NCBI GenBank assembly: GCA_963772225.1
Contig: CAVYWD010000003.1
Location: 620,001-684,000 of the forward strand
Source: CAVYWD01 sp963772225
Lineage (GTDB): Bacteria > Myxococcota > Myxococcia > Myxococcales > UBA5297
Direction of reading: 5' to 3'
DNA length: 64,000 nt
Shown: piece after piece, positions 46,260 through 54,574 of the stretch
How positions within the stretch are numbered: position 1 is the first letter of the stretch
How the letters are laid out: each line of letters begins with the position of its first letter
The notes under the pieces: model-generated
Seen by the model: the letters and a program-made list of their open reading frames with translations, nothing else
What the model was told of the DNA's origin: nothing
Database searches by the model: none
Made by a program: the position numbers and the translations under genes

Positions 46260-47369
46260 ATGAAGCGTCTCTTGCTTGTTGTCGCAGTGGTCGTAGCGGG
46301 ATGCAACGACACGATTCCGGGAGAGTGTAAGAATATCAGTGATTGCCCTCCTGGCGACGGGTGCTTCAGCGGTTTCTGCGCGCCAGCGCAGTACGTTGAT
46401 TCTGGAACGGTTGACTCAGGAATCGGTGACTCAGGAATGGGTGACTCAGGAATGGGTGACTCAGGAATGGGTGACTGGGACGTTGGGGCATTCGATGCCT
46501 CTGTCGTTGTTTCCGGCGCCGGGGATGCCGGTGTTATCGCGCCGGATGCCGGTATCATCACGTCTGACGCAGGGACTCAGCTCGATGCGGGGTGTGGGGC
46601 TCTTACGGCTTGCAATGACTTGTGTGTTGATACGACGAGTGACTCCAAGAACTGCTCCGCCTGCGGCTATGTCTGTGCCGTCGGCAGTTCGTGCAAGGCC
46701 TCCCAGTGTCGAATCGACTGTCCGTCTCATTGGGGAGATTGCGATGGCAAGGCCGATAACGGATGCGAGACAAATCTGCTCACCAGTGACGCGAATTGCA
46801 GTGCGTGCAACAACCCATGCGGAGAATACGCGCATTGCGACGCTGGGGCTTGCGTGTACGCGGACAAGCGTATCTTCGTCACGAGTGCGATCTACAAAGG
46901 CAATCTCGGAGGGCTAACCGGAGCCGATGCCATCTGTCAGACGCACGCTGCTCAAGCGAGTCTGGGCGGTGCCTGGAAAGCGTGGCTGAGCGACACGACG
47001 ACGGACGTCTCTGCGCGACTGTATCACTGGCCGGGGCGCTTCGTTCGGGTTGACGGTGCAATAATTGCCGAGAGCTGGGATGTGCTCACGACCTTCTCGT
47101 CAAAGTTGCAGAATACGATATCACTGACGGAACAAGGCAGTGTACCTCCGCAAGGTACTCTTAATTGTTCCGATAAAAGGACGGCGTGGACTGCCAGTGA
47201 CCCGCGCGGATTCGAGGAAGGATTCGACTGTAATGGTTGGACGGGAGGCCCAGGGCAAAGTGGTACAGTTGGCGATTGGGCGCAGACAAGCTGGTACTGG
47301 AGCTACTATTGCAATTCCTCCGACTGTGGCAACGACGAGGCGCCGTTATATTGTGTTGAACAGCCGTAG
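46260..47369 (+). CDS. Lipoprotein with Cys repeats and DUF1554 domain
   Basis: 369 residues from ATG at 46260 (GGAGG upstream). Signal ends VVVAGC (Cys15), a good lipobox. A short Cys module precedes a linker of G-D-S-G-M units (residues 46-75). Two Cys-rich repeats follow (CVDTTSDSKNCSACGYVC, CETNLLTSDANCSACNNPC). A C-terminal DUF1554/lectin-like domain begins RIFVTSAIYKGNLGGLTGAD with AICQTHA. DUF1554 proteins are surface lipoproteins in spirochaetes and myxobacteria; ligand unknown. AT-richer than neighbours, same island as the LysM operon. Confidence 0.8.
   Translation: MKRLLLVVAVVVAGCNDTIPGECKNISDCPPGDGCFSGFCAPAQYVDSGTVDSGIGDSGMGDSGMGDSGMGDWDVGAFDASVVVSGAGDAGVIAPDAGIITSDAGTQLDAGCGALTACNDLCVDTTSDSKNCSACGYVCAVGSSCKASQCRIDCPSHWGDCDGKADNGCETNLLTSDANCSACNNPCGEYAHCDAGACVYADKRIFVTSAIYKGNLGGLTGADAICQTHAAQASLGGAWKAWLSDTTTDVSARLYHWPGRFVRVDGAIIAESWDVLTTFSSKLQNTISLTEQGSVPPQGTLNCSDKRTAWTASDPRGFEEGFDCNGWTGGPGQSGTVGDWAQTSWYWSYYCNSSDCGNDEAPLYCVEQP
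46395..46484 (+). repeat. 15-bp in-frame repeats in lipoprotein linker
   Basis: Near-identical 15-base units GGTGACTCAGGAATG (three exact, flanked by diverged ones) encode G-D-S-G-M. The structure parallels the longer VADAG minisatellite at 17472-17741 in another lipoprotein gene, though the units differ in sequence. Confidence 0.85.
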
Positions 47370-47467
47370 CCACTAAGCTGCGTGCACGATGATCGACTCC
47401 CGCGTGACAGGGAACATTCCGGCTGTTTCCTTTAAGGGCGCCTTGGCTCTTTGTTGGCCTCCTTTGC

Positions 47468-47683
47468 TTGCTCCTGTTGGTTGAGAGCGGAACCGAGGTC
47501 ACCGAGGCGTGGGCGGCGGTTCCGGTTGCTCGGGAGGGGGGGTATTTCATTGCTGCCGTGCTTGGTCTCGGAGCTCTCGGTGGGATGTCTTTGGCATGGA
47601 GATGGCTCGGTCAGGAGGACCGCGAGCAGGCCGCCGCTGTCGGGGAATCGGCTTGGCCGGCATCGCGTGAAACGGGCCGATAG
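47468..47683 (+). CDS. Possible small membrane protein
   Basis: A 71-residue frame from TTG with a hydrophobic segment GYFIAAVLGLGALGGMSLAW. The open frame extends upstream through a second hydrophobic stretch (LFVGLLCLLLLVESG) without a standard start codon. It lies in a 400-base gap between the DUF1554 gene and the BMP lipoprotein. No family match by eye; start uncertain. Confidence 0.3.
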   Translation: MLLLVESGTEVTEAWAAVPVAREGGYFIAAVLGLGALGGMSLAWRWLGQEDREQAAAVGESAWPASRETGR

Positions 47684-47764
47684 CCAGGCTCAAGAGCGCC
47701 TTCTCGAACCGCGTCAACGTCTGGGCTGCTCGGGGTTCCATTCCCTCTTCAGGCGCCCCGCGCC

Positions 47765-48949
47765 CTACCGCGTCCCATCCGCCCCCGCAAACCCCGCCAG
47801 CTCCTCCATCGTCCCCGGCACCCGAATTCTCCCCTCCGCGACGGCCCTCTCGAGCTCGTGCACCCGCGCCAGAATCCGCTCCTGCCCCGGCAACCGCTCC
47901 CGGCCCAGCCGAAACGGAGCGATCCCCACGCCGCCCTCCTTCAATCCCAGTTCCTGGTGCCCGGCGGTGAACTTCCCCTCCCTCGCGTCCCTCACCGCCA
48001 AATACACCGCCAAGTCCACGTGCTTGATGAACGAGGTCACGATGGTCTGCGGCGCGAGGTGCGCCTGGTCGCTATCGCAGCCGATGGCGAAGGCGCCGGC
48101 CTCCTTCGCCGCTGCAATGGCGCCCAGCCCATCCGACCCTGCCGCGTGAAAGAGGACGTCGGCGCCTTTGGCGATCATGTCTTGCGCCACCTGCTTCCCC
48201 GCCTCGACGCGGTCGAAGCTGCCGGTATACGCCACCAGGATCTTCTTCCCCGCCTCCGGATTGGTCATGGCCACGCCGGCGCGAAACCCCGCCTCGAATT
48301 TTCGAATCAGCGGTATCTGCATTCCGCCCACGAACCCCACCACGCCGCTCCGGGTCACCATCCCCGCCACGGCGCCCACCAGGAACGTCGCCTCGTGCTC
48401 GCGAAAGGTGAGGGTCCGCACATTGGGCAGCGAAATGGGGGCGCCCTTGGCGTCGAGAAGTGGGCTGTCAATGAGCAAAAACTGCGCCTTGGAGTTCTTG
48501 CGCGCCGTGGCTTCGACGGCATTCTCCAGCATGAACCCCACGCCGATGGCCAGGCGGACGCCGTCGTCCACCAGCATCTGCAGATTCGGCTCGTAGTCCT
48601 CCTGCTGCTTGGCCTGCAGGACCACCGGCTGAGCGCCCAGCGACACGATGGCGGCGCTCCTCCGGACGTCGTCCGGGATGCTCGCTTGCAATTCGGCGTC
48701 GGAGAGCGGCTGGTAGCCCTTGGCGGTGTAGCGCTTCCCGCCGGCCCACATCTCCAGGCCGCGCAAGGCGCCGTCGTTGAACGACTGATCGCCCCGCCCG
48801 CCGACGTCCGTCACCAGCCCAACCTTGAACGCCGCGGGCGCGCTGTTCGACTCCGCCCCAGGCGCCTTCCCTGGATCAGCCTTCCTGCACGCCGAGGCAG
48901 CGACCGCCACGGCCGCTGCGGCGGCCAGGCGAAGGGCGGCGCTTCTCAT
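47765..48949 (-). CDS. BMP-family nucleoside-binding lipoprotein
   Basis: 394 residues from ATG at 48949; the signal ends VAVAASAC, a lipobox. The mature part opens FKVGLVTDVGGRGDQSFNDG, the family hallmark for BMP/PnrA-type purine-nucleoside receptors. It continues with EHEATFLVGAVAGMVTRSGV, GFVGGMQIPLIRKFEAGFRA and VLFHAAGSDGLGAIAAA. It would feed the ABC importer at 9627-13239, the only matching transporter here, though the genes are 35 kb apart. Confidence 0.9.
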   Translation of the reverse strand: MRSAALRLAAAAAVAVAASACRKADPGKAPGAESNSAPAAFKVGLVTDVGGRGDQSFNDGALRGLEMWAGGKRYTAKGYQPLSDAELQASIPDDVRRSAAIVSLGAQPVVLQAKQQEDYEPNLQMLVDDGVRLAIGVGFMLENAVEATARKNSKAQFLLIDSPLLDAKGAPISLPNVRTLTFREHEATFLVGAVAGMVTRSGVVGFVGGMQIPLIRKFEAGFRAGVAMTNPEAGKKILVAYTGSFDRVEAGKQVAQDMIAKGADVLFHAAGSDGLGAIAAAKEAGAFAIGCDSDQAHLAPQTIVTSFIKHVDLAVYLAVRDAREGKFTAGHQELGLKEGGVGIAPFRLGRERLPGQERILARVHELERAVAEGRIRVPGTMEELAGFAGADGTR

Positions 48950-48969
48950 GGAGGTCTCCCGTGGTGCCT

Positions 48970-49773
48970 TCAGCGGCGAAGGCTCGCCAGCACCTGCACG
49001 AGCCGCTCGGCGACCCGCGCCGGCGCCGCGTCCGCGCCCTTGTTCAGGTAGCGCGCCGGCTGCGTGTAATCGAGCACCTTCTTGAAGGTCTCGTCGCACG
49101 CGTGGGCGGTGAAATAGACGATGGGCGTCGGCGCGACCAGCAGCCCGCGCTCGATGGCCCGCAGCGCGATGGCCGTGTAGTAGCCGTTGAGCACCGGCAT
49201 CCCCACGTCGAGGATGACCAGCCCCGGCGGCTGCTGACGCCGGATGCCGTCCGCCATGGTCTGGAGGAGCTGTTCGCCGTCTCCGCAGGTCTGCACCTGG
49301 GCGCTGATGCCCGTCTCGGCGAGCACGTCCTTGATGACTTCGCGCAAGAGCGCGCTGTCCTCGGCCACCGCCACCCGCTCGAACGCCGGCGGCGGAGGGC
49401 TGAGCTCAGCCGCCCGGTCCTCTGCGCCCTCCGCGGGGCTGCCTCTCGCGGACGCCATGGCCTCGGCGTAGGTCTCCACCACGAGCGGGCCCGGGTCGGC
49501 CTCCGGCACCTCGATGGACTCCGGCTCCACGGGCGGGATCAGCCGCCTCCGAGGCTCGTGCGCGGGCGGCCTGGCCGCGGCTCTCTTGGCCATGGCGTCG
49601 GCGGCCGGCATCCGCGCCAGCGCGATGCGGCCGAGCGGCAGCGCCTGGGCCGCGTCGGGCGACTCGTCCTTGAGCACCAGCGAGCAATGGGAGCATCGCC
49701 ACACCCGGGCGCCCGAGGCGCCTTCGGGCGCCACCACCACGTTCATTCCGCAAGACGGACAGTAGGTTTCCAT
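48970..49773 (-). CDS. Zinc-ribbon plus response-regulator receiver protein
   Basis: 267 residues from ATG at 49773. The N-terminus has two Cys pairs (CPSCG, WRCSHC) like the zinc-ribbon MJ0042/McpX type often found in myxobacteria. A Pro/Glu linker follows. The C-terminal receiver is complete: VAVAEDSALLREVIKDVLAE (acidic residues), phospho-Asp in GLVILDVGMPVLNGYYTA, Thr/Ser in VYFTAHA and Lys in YLNKGAD. No output domain after it. The cognate kinase is not known. It lies between the BMP lipoprotein and the phosphorylase gene, divergent from the latter. Confidence 0.85.
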   Translation of the reverse strand: METYCPSCGMNVVVAPEGASGARVWRCSHCSLVLKDESPDAAQALPLGRIALARMPAADAMAKRAAARPPAHEPRRRLIPPVEPESIEVPEADPGPLVVETYAEAMASARGSPAEGAEDRAAELSPPPPAFERVAVAEDSALLREVIKDVLAETGISAQVQTCGDGEQLLQTMADGIRRQQPPGLVILDVGMPVLNGYYTAIALRAIERGLLVAPTPIVYFTAHACDETFKKVLDYTQPARYLNKGADAAPARVAERLVQVLASLRR

Positions 49774-49923
49774 GCAGGTGATGCCGATGATACGCGCTTT
49801 GCCCCGGGCGCTACCATTCCCTGCGGCCGACAGGCGCTGGCCGCGCATAAGGGGGTCGGCGGGCGGCTCGCAAAGGGCCGCCGGTTTGCCGGGACTGCAG
49901 GGCTTGGGAAAGGATAGGGGACC

Positions 49924-51228
49924 ATGCATCCCTACGAGCTCATCCAGCGAAAGCGCGACGGGGGCGCCCTTTCCCCCAGCGAGATCGAGGCGCTCATCGC
50001 CGCCTACACCCGCGGCGAGGTCCCCGACTACCAGATGTCCGCCCTGTGCATGGCCATCTTCTTTCGCGGCCTGACGGACGGCGAGCTCGGCGCCTGGACG
50101 GGCGCCATGCTCCGCTCGGGCGAGGTCATCGACCTCTCTGGCCTGCCCGGAGTGAAGGTGGACAAGCACTCGACCGGCGGCGTGGGCGACAAGGTGTCGC
50201 TCGCGCTCGCGCCGCTCGCGGCCGCGTGTGGCGTGCGCGTGCCCATGATCAGCGGGCGGGGCCTGGGCCACACCGGCGGCACCCTGGACAAGCTCCAGTC
50301 CATCCCCGGCTTCCAGGTCGACCTGAGCGTCGAGCGCTACAAGGAGCTCGTCGGCCAGGTGAAGGCGTGCCTCATCGGCCAGACCCGCTCGGTCGCCCCC
50401 GCGGACAAGAAGCTCTATGCCCTGCGCGACGTGACCGCGACCGTCGACTGCATCCCCCTCATCGCGTCGTCCATCATGTCCAAGAAGCTGGCCGAGGGCA
50501 TCGACGCGCTGGTGCTGGACGTCAAGGTCGGCTCGGGGGCGTTCATGAAGACGCTGGCCCAGGCGCGCATCCTGGCGCGCACCATGGTCGGCATCGGCCG
50601 GCAGATGAACAAGAAGGTCGTGGCCCTCCTCACCGACATGGAGCAGCCCCTGGGCAAGGCGGTCGGCAACGCCCTGGAGGTCGTCGAGGCCGTCGACATC
50701 CTCAAGGGCCGCGCGCCCGCGGACGTCACCGAGTGCACGCTCGCGCTCACCGCCGAGATGCTCGTCCTGGGCCGCGTCGCCGCCGACGAGCCCGCCGCCC
50801 GGGCGATGCTCCAGCGCGCCGTCGCCGACGGCTCGGCGCTCGCGAAGCTCCGGGAGATCGTCCGGGCCCAGGGCGGCGATCCCCGCGCGGTCGAAGACCC
50901 GTCGCTCTTGCCGCGCGCGCGCCACACCGCGCCCATCGAGAGCCTCGCGGAAGGCACCGTGAAGGCCATCGACACCGAGGCCATCGGCCGAGCCGCCGTG
51001 GCGCTGGGTGCGGGGCGCCGGACGGTGGACGCGGTCGTCGACCCGGCGGTGGGCTTCATCATCGAAGCCAAGCTGGGCGATCGCGTTCAGCGGGGCCAGC
51101 CGCTCGCCGTCATGCACTTCAACGACGAGCGCGGCGCGCAGGAGGTCGCGACCCGGGTCCAGCAGGCCTACAGAATCGGCGTTCACGAGCCCGCTTCCAG
51201 GCCCATGGTCATCGAGCGCATCGAATGA
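49924..51228 (+). CDS. pdp: Pyrimidine-nucleoside phosphorylase
   Basis: 434 residues, the length of Bacillus Pdp. Conserved blocks: PDYQMSALCMAIFFRGLTD, KVDKHSTGGVGDKVSLALAP (phosphate site), MISGRGLGHTGGTLDKLQSI, ASSIMSKKLAEGIDALVLDV and KVGSGAFMKT. It cleaves uridine, deoxyuridine or thymidine to base and pentose-1-phosphate. The BMP lipoprotein gene nearby supports a nucleoside-salvage role. Cytoplasmic. Confidence 0.95.
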   Translation: MHPYELIQRKRDGGALSPSEIEALIAAYTRGEVPDYQMSALCMAIFFRGLTDGELGAWTGAMLRSGEVIDLSGLPGVKVDKHSTGGVGDKVSLALAPLAAACGVRVPMISGRGLGHTGGTLDKLQSIPGFQVDLSVERYKELVGQVKACLIGQTRSVAPADKKLYALRDVTATVDCIPLIASSIMSKKLAEGIDALVLDVKVGSGAFMKTLAQARILARTMVGIGRQMNKKVVALLTDMEQPLGKAVGNALEVVEAVDILKGRAPADVTECTLALTAEMLVLGRVAADEPAARAMLQRAVADGSALAKLREIVRAQGGDPRAVEDPSLLPRARHTAPIESLAEGTVKAIDTEAIGRAAVALGAGRRTVDAVVDPAVGFIIEAKLGDRVQRGQPLAVMHFNDERGAQEVATRVQQAYRIGVHEPASRPMVIERIE

Positions 51229-51393
51229 GCCGCCGCCGGAGCCCTGTCGCGCGGCGCCGCGAACTGTAGGCTGGTTAACAAGACCTCGCGGTTTCGGTAT
51301 GCTAGCCTGCCGATTGACGCAGTGCTCCTTTGGGGCGAGCGCCCCGAAAGCGCGCGCTGCGCGTCCGATGAGGACGAGGCAGGTGCACGGGTG

Positions 51394-52581
51394 ATGAACG
51401 GGCTCGTCATCGAGAAGGTCGACACCGTCGACGACCTCTACGCCCTCAAGTCCGAATGGCAGTCGCTGGCGCTGGCCCATGGTCGCGGCCTGCCGTTCCA
51501 CACCTGGGAGTGGATGAGCCTTTGGTGGGCTCACTTCGCCGAGCGCGGGGCGCGGGTGCGCGACGCGCTCTTCGTGCGCGCCTTCCGGACCTCGGCGGGC
51601 GAGCTCGTCGGCGTCGCGCCCATGATGGTGACGCGGCGGCCGGGCGTCGGCCCTGTAGGAGTCCGGGTCCTCGACTTCTTCGGATCGGACCCCTACGTCA
51701 CCGAGCTGCGGGGCCTGCTGTGCCACCCGGAGTGGGAGGGGCGGGTGGCGCAGGCGCTCCTCGCGCATTTGCAGGAGAACGCCTCGGAGTGGGACTGGAT
51801 CCAGTGGCGCGGGCTGCGCGAGGGCGGCGAGGCCTTGCGGGCCGTCGCGGCGCACCCGGGCGTCAGGGCGGAGGGCGAGAGCGCGAACTACGTCCTGCAC
51901 CTTTCGGGGACCTGGGAGTCGTTCCGCTCGAGCCGGCCGCGCAACATCAAAGAGTCCCTGCGCAAGGGCTACAACTCGCTCAAGCGCGACGGCCACGACT
52001 TCTCGCTAGAGGTCGCCGCCGCCCCGGCCGAGGTGCGAGTGGCGGTGGAGCGTTTCCTCGAGCTCCATGGCGCCCGCGCCGACCTCTCCGGCACGGTGGC
52101 GCACGGCAACGTCTTCTCGGCGCCCAATGCGCGCGCCTTCCTCTTCGACGTGTGCGACCGGCTGGCCGCCCGGAACATGGTTCGCATCTTCCAGCTGCGG
52201 ATCGCCGGCCGCATCGTCGCGAGCCGCGTCGGCTTCGCGATGGGCGACACGCTCTATCTGTATTTCTCAGGCTATGACCCGCAGTGGGGACGCTACAGCG
52301 TGATGACCACGACCGTGGCGGAGGCCATCCGCTACGCCTTGGCCCAGGGCTTCGCCCACGTGAACCTCTCCTTCGGCACCGACGTCTCGAAGACCCGGTG
52401 GGAGCCCGACAAGCTCGTCTACCGCAGCGCGCTCCAGGTCTCGCCGCAGTGGTCCGGGCAGGTGGTCCACCTGGCCTATCGGACGCTGACCGAGCGAGTC
52501 CTGGCCGGGTCCACCGGCAAGGCCGTGCGGAGGTTCTTGGGCCGAAAGTCGAACGCCGAGTCCATGCCCTCCGAAGAGTGA
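51394..52581 (+). CDS. GNAT-fold acyltransferase (CelD/BcsL-like)
   Basis: 395 residues. N-terminal half: FHTWEWMSLWWAHFAERGAR and VGVAPMMVTRRPGV; C-terminal half: RIFQLRIAGRIVASRVGFAM, LYLYFSGYDPQWGRYSVMTT and HVNLSFGTDVSKTRW. Two GNAT-like halves in tandem are typical of the CelD/BcsL (FemAB-related) family linked to polysaccharide or peptidoglycan acylation. No polysaccharide cluster is adjacent. Start at 51394 (GTG 51391 just before is an alternative). Confidence 0.8.
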   Translation: MNGLVIEKVDTVDDLYALKSEWQSLALAHGRGLPFHTWEWMSLWWAHFAERGARVRDALFVRAFRTSAGELVGVAPMMVTRRPGVGPVGVRVLDFFGSDPYVTELRGLLCHPEWEGRVAQALLAHLQENASEWDWIQWRGLREGGEALRAVAAHPGVRAEGESANYVLHLSGTWESFRSSRPRNIKESLRKGYNSLKRDGHDFSLEVAAAPAEVRVAVERFLELHGARADLSGTVAHGNVFSAPNARAFLFDVCDRLAARNMVRIFQLRIAGRIVASRVGFAMGDTLYLYFSGYDPQWGRYSVMTTTVAEAIRYALAQGFAHVNLSFGTDVSKTRWEPDKLVYRSALQVSPQWSGQVVHLAYRTLTERVLAGSTGKAVRRFLGRKSNAESMPSEE

Positions 52582-52637
52582 TGGGCGGCTGCGCGCCGCT
52601 CGCCTTGGTCTCTTCGGCGCGAACAGGCTGGCAAAGA

Positions 52638-52689
52638 CTCCAGGCTTCAGACCCCAGGCTCCAGGGAATGCAGTTCCTGAAGCCTGGAG
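52638..52689 (+). terminator. Inverted repeat after acyltransferase gene
   Basis: CTCCAGGCTTCAG at 52638-52650 is the exact complement of CTGAAGCCTGGAG at 52677-52689, with a 26-base loop. The position fits transcription termination for the upstream gene, but no T-run follows; it could equally be an intergenic palindrome. Confidence 0.45.
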
Positions 52690-52724
52690 CCCCGGCAACC
52701 CTCTTTGGTTTCGGCTCCGACGGG

Positions 52725-53706
52725 TTGAACGAAGCCGCCTGCGGCGGCAGCTGGGGAGGTGAATCGGGTCTGGGGCGTCGACGTCGACGCTTGACGTGGA
52801 CGTGGACGTGGACGTGGACGTGGACGGCGACGGCGACGGCGACGGCGACGTGGCCGTGGGCGGTCGTGTCGGAAATCAGCGACAGAGCTTGGTCAGCATG
52901 GCGACGATGCGCTCAAGCAGCTCGCAGCCTCGCCGATGTGCGGCAGCGTCGATGATTTTGAGCACGAGCAGGGCACCCAGGGCGGCGGCGCACTCCATCG
53001 CCGAACCGCGGGCGATGGCGTAGGTACGAGCTGCGTCTGCTTGTCCTGTCCGTCCAGCTGCTTCGGCGATGTTCAAGGGGATCGAACTGGCTCTCGCCGA
53101 AGCTGGTCCAAGAGTGCGGAGTTCCCTCGAGGTGCATCGGATCAAAGCTGCGAAGCCAAGGCAAGAAGCTCGATGGCTCGCTGGTAGACATCCATCTTTT
53201 GGAAGCTGAGCATTCTGATCGCATGGCAAGCACCTCCGACACGACCGCCCACGGCCACGTCGCCGTCGCCGTCGCCGACCACGTTCACGTCGAGCGCCCA
53301 CGTCAACGGGCGTGCCCGAAGAGGCGGGCTCGGCGGCGCTGGCATGCGGAGGAATCGACGCTCTCTGACCCCTCGCTCTCCAGCAGCGGGGGAGCCTGAG
53401 GACACTCTGCCGATGGGTTCTCTGTCCCTCGTGAATCCCGAGCCGAGATCCGCTCTCGCACCTCCTGAGGCAAGAAACGATGGGAGTCGTGGAACCGGCC
53501 CTGTGGCCTTCGAGATCGCCGCAGCGGTTCTTGTGTGCCCGCAGGCCAAAGCAGTTGGCCGAGAAACCTTTCTAGAAGAGCTCGGGCCGGCTCGGCGCCC
53601 CATCCACCCCTGAGAACGGCTTCGTTCAACTCGACGTTTGCGCGGCGCGCTACGATGCGAGCGCCGTGCTCGCGTCCACCGCGCCGCGCAAACGCCTACT
53701 GGTTAG
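52725..53706. repeat. About 1-kb repeated element, copy B
   Basis: Shares the start (TTGAACGAAGCCGCC), the GAC-rich tracts, the inverted-repeat arms (52852-52872 and 53236-53256, same 21 bases as copy A) and the end (CGCCTACTGGTTAG) with copy A, with scattered substitutions and small indels. No transposase lies inside or beside it. Apart from the four-helix-bundle frame there is no gene in this stretch. Confidence 0.85.
52876..53213 (-). pseudogene. Four-helix bundle protein, copy B, disrupted
   Basis: Opens MLSFQKMDVYQRAIELLALA, closer to the family than copy A. A stop follows at codon 24, and a frameshift lies before SSIPLNIAEAAGRTGQADAA; the end TYAIARGSAMECAAALGALL is intact. Different lesions from copy A mean the two decayed independently. 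Confidence 0.75.
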
Positions 53707-53746
53707 GACCCGGTCCTCGCCTGCCTCGGCAGCGGCCGAGCCGCCG

Positions 53747-54223
53747 TCAGCGGAAGCGAAGGGCGATCACGAGCTGGGCACCTCGGCCGTCGGGCGTGGG
53801 CGCGGGGGCGGCGATGGCGTCGACGCCGAGCAGGACGGCTCCGGCGGCGAAGAGCGTCCCGCCGACCGCCAGGACGCCGATGCCCACGCCGCGCAGGTCC
53901 GCTCGGGTGCTGCCGCCCGACTGGGCGCCGAGAGAGCAGAGGAGGATCAAGCCGCCCAGCCCCGCGGTAGAGGCGCCCGCGCCCAAGCCGGCGATGGCCA
54001 AAGTTCGGAGCGGCCGTGGGCGCTCGTCGCGCAGGTCGGCCAGGTCGGCGCCGGGCGCGGGAGCCGTCGAGGGCTCGCTCCGTGGGCTCGCCTCACCACC
54101 GCCATACGGGTGCGAGAAGGCGCGCTCCGAGGGGGACTCGGGCGCGCCGGCGGATTGTGCGCGGGCAGCTCCAGAGGCGAGGGCGAGGGCCGCGGCGAGC
54201 GCGGCGGGCGTGCGAAAGGGCAT
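53747..54223 (-). CDS. Exported protein with two membrane segments
   Basis: 158 residues. Signal MPFRTPAALAAALALASGAA ends near ARAQS, a good cleavage site. A Pro/Ser-rich stretch is followed by two hydrophobic segments (LAIAGLGAGASTAGLGGLIL, VGIGVLAVGGTLFAAGAVLL). The C-terminus ends in a strand-like QLVIALRFR. Similar two-helix proteins are frequent beside signalling genes in myxobacteria; function unknown. Confidence 0.65.
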   Translation of the reverse strand: MPFRTPAALAAALALASGAARAQSAGAPESPSERAFSHPYGGGEASPRSEPSTAPAPGADLADLRDERPRPLRTLAIAGLGAGASTAGLGGLILLCSLGAQSGGSTRADLRGVGIGVLAVGGTLFAAGAVLLGVDAIAAPAPTPDGRGAQLVIALRFR

Positions 54224-54374
54224 GGGCGCTCCTGGTCGTTATGCCCGAGACTACCCTTTGGCGCGGTCCGCGCGCGCCGTTGCCGCAAGCGCCGGCGCGG
54301 ATTAAAGCTCGATAGCCAGTCTCGCGCCGTGGCCTCGCGGTTGCGCCCGAGAGTGGCCTGTGCTAGCTAAGGCC

Positions 54375-54406
54375 GTTCTTTCGGCCGGGAGACCGGGCGA
54401 AGGAAC
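54375..54406 (+). promoter_or_regulatory. Hairpin in rpsB leader
   Basis: GTTCTTTCG at 54375-54383 pairs with CGAAGGAAC at 54398-54406 (one G-T), with a GC-rich inner stem GGCCGG/CCGGGC. It lies about 170 bases before rpsB, on its coding strand. Position suits an autoregulatory or processing element of the S2 transcript; this is inferred. Confidence 0.5.
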
Positions 54407-54574
54407 ATTTGAGAAAGCTGTAAATTCACACACTTCCCGATCGGCCTCGGGGTGCGGGAACGCGCTTTCAAGGCGGCAGGTGCCGCCGAAGAGGCGCGCT
54501 CGAGAGAGCCGGCAATGGCGCCGGGTTTCCCGTCCGATAAGGTCCGAGAAGACGGAAGTGGAGGAGAGAAAACC

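Noticed and set aside
52796..53023. Short protein starting with repeated Asp-Val and Asp-Gly
   Set aside because: It is the translation of a GAC/GTG triplet tract and runs antisense into the four-helix-bundle frame.
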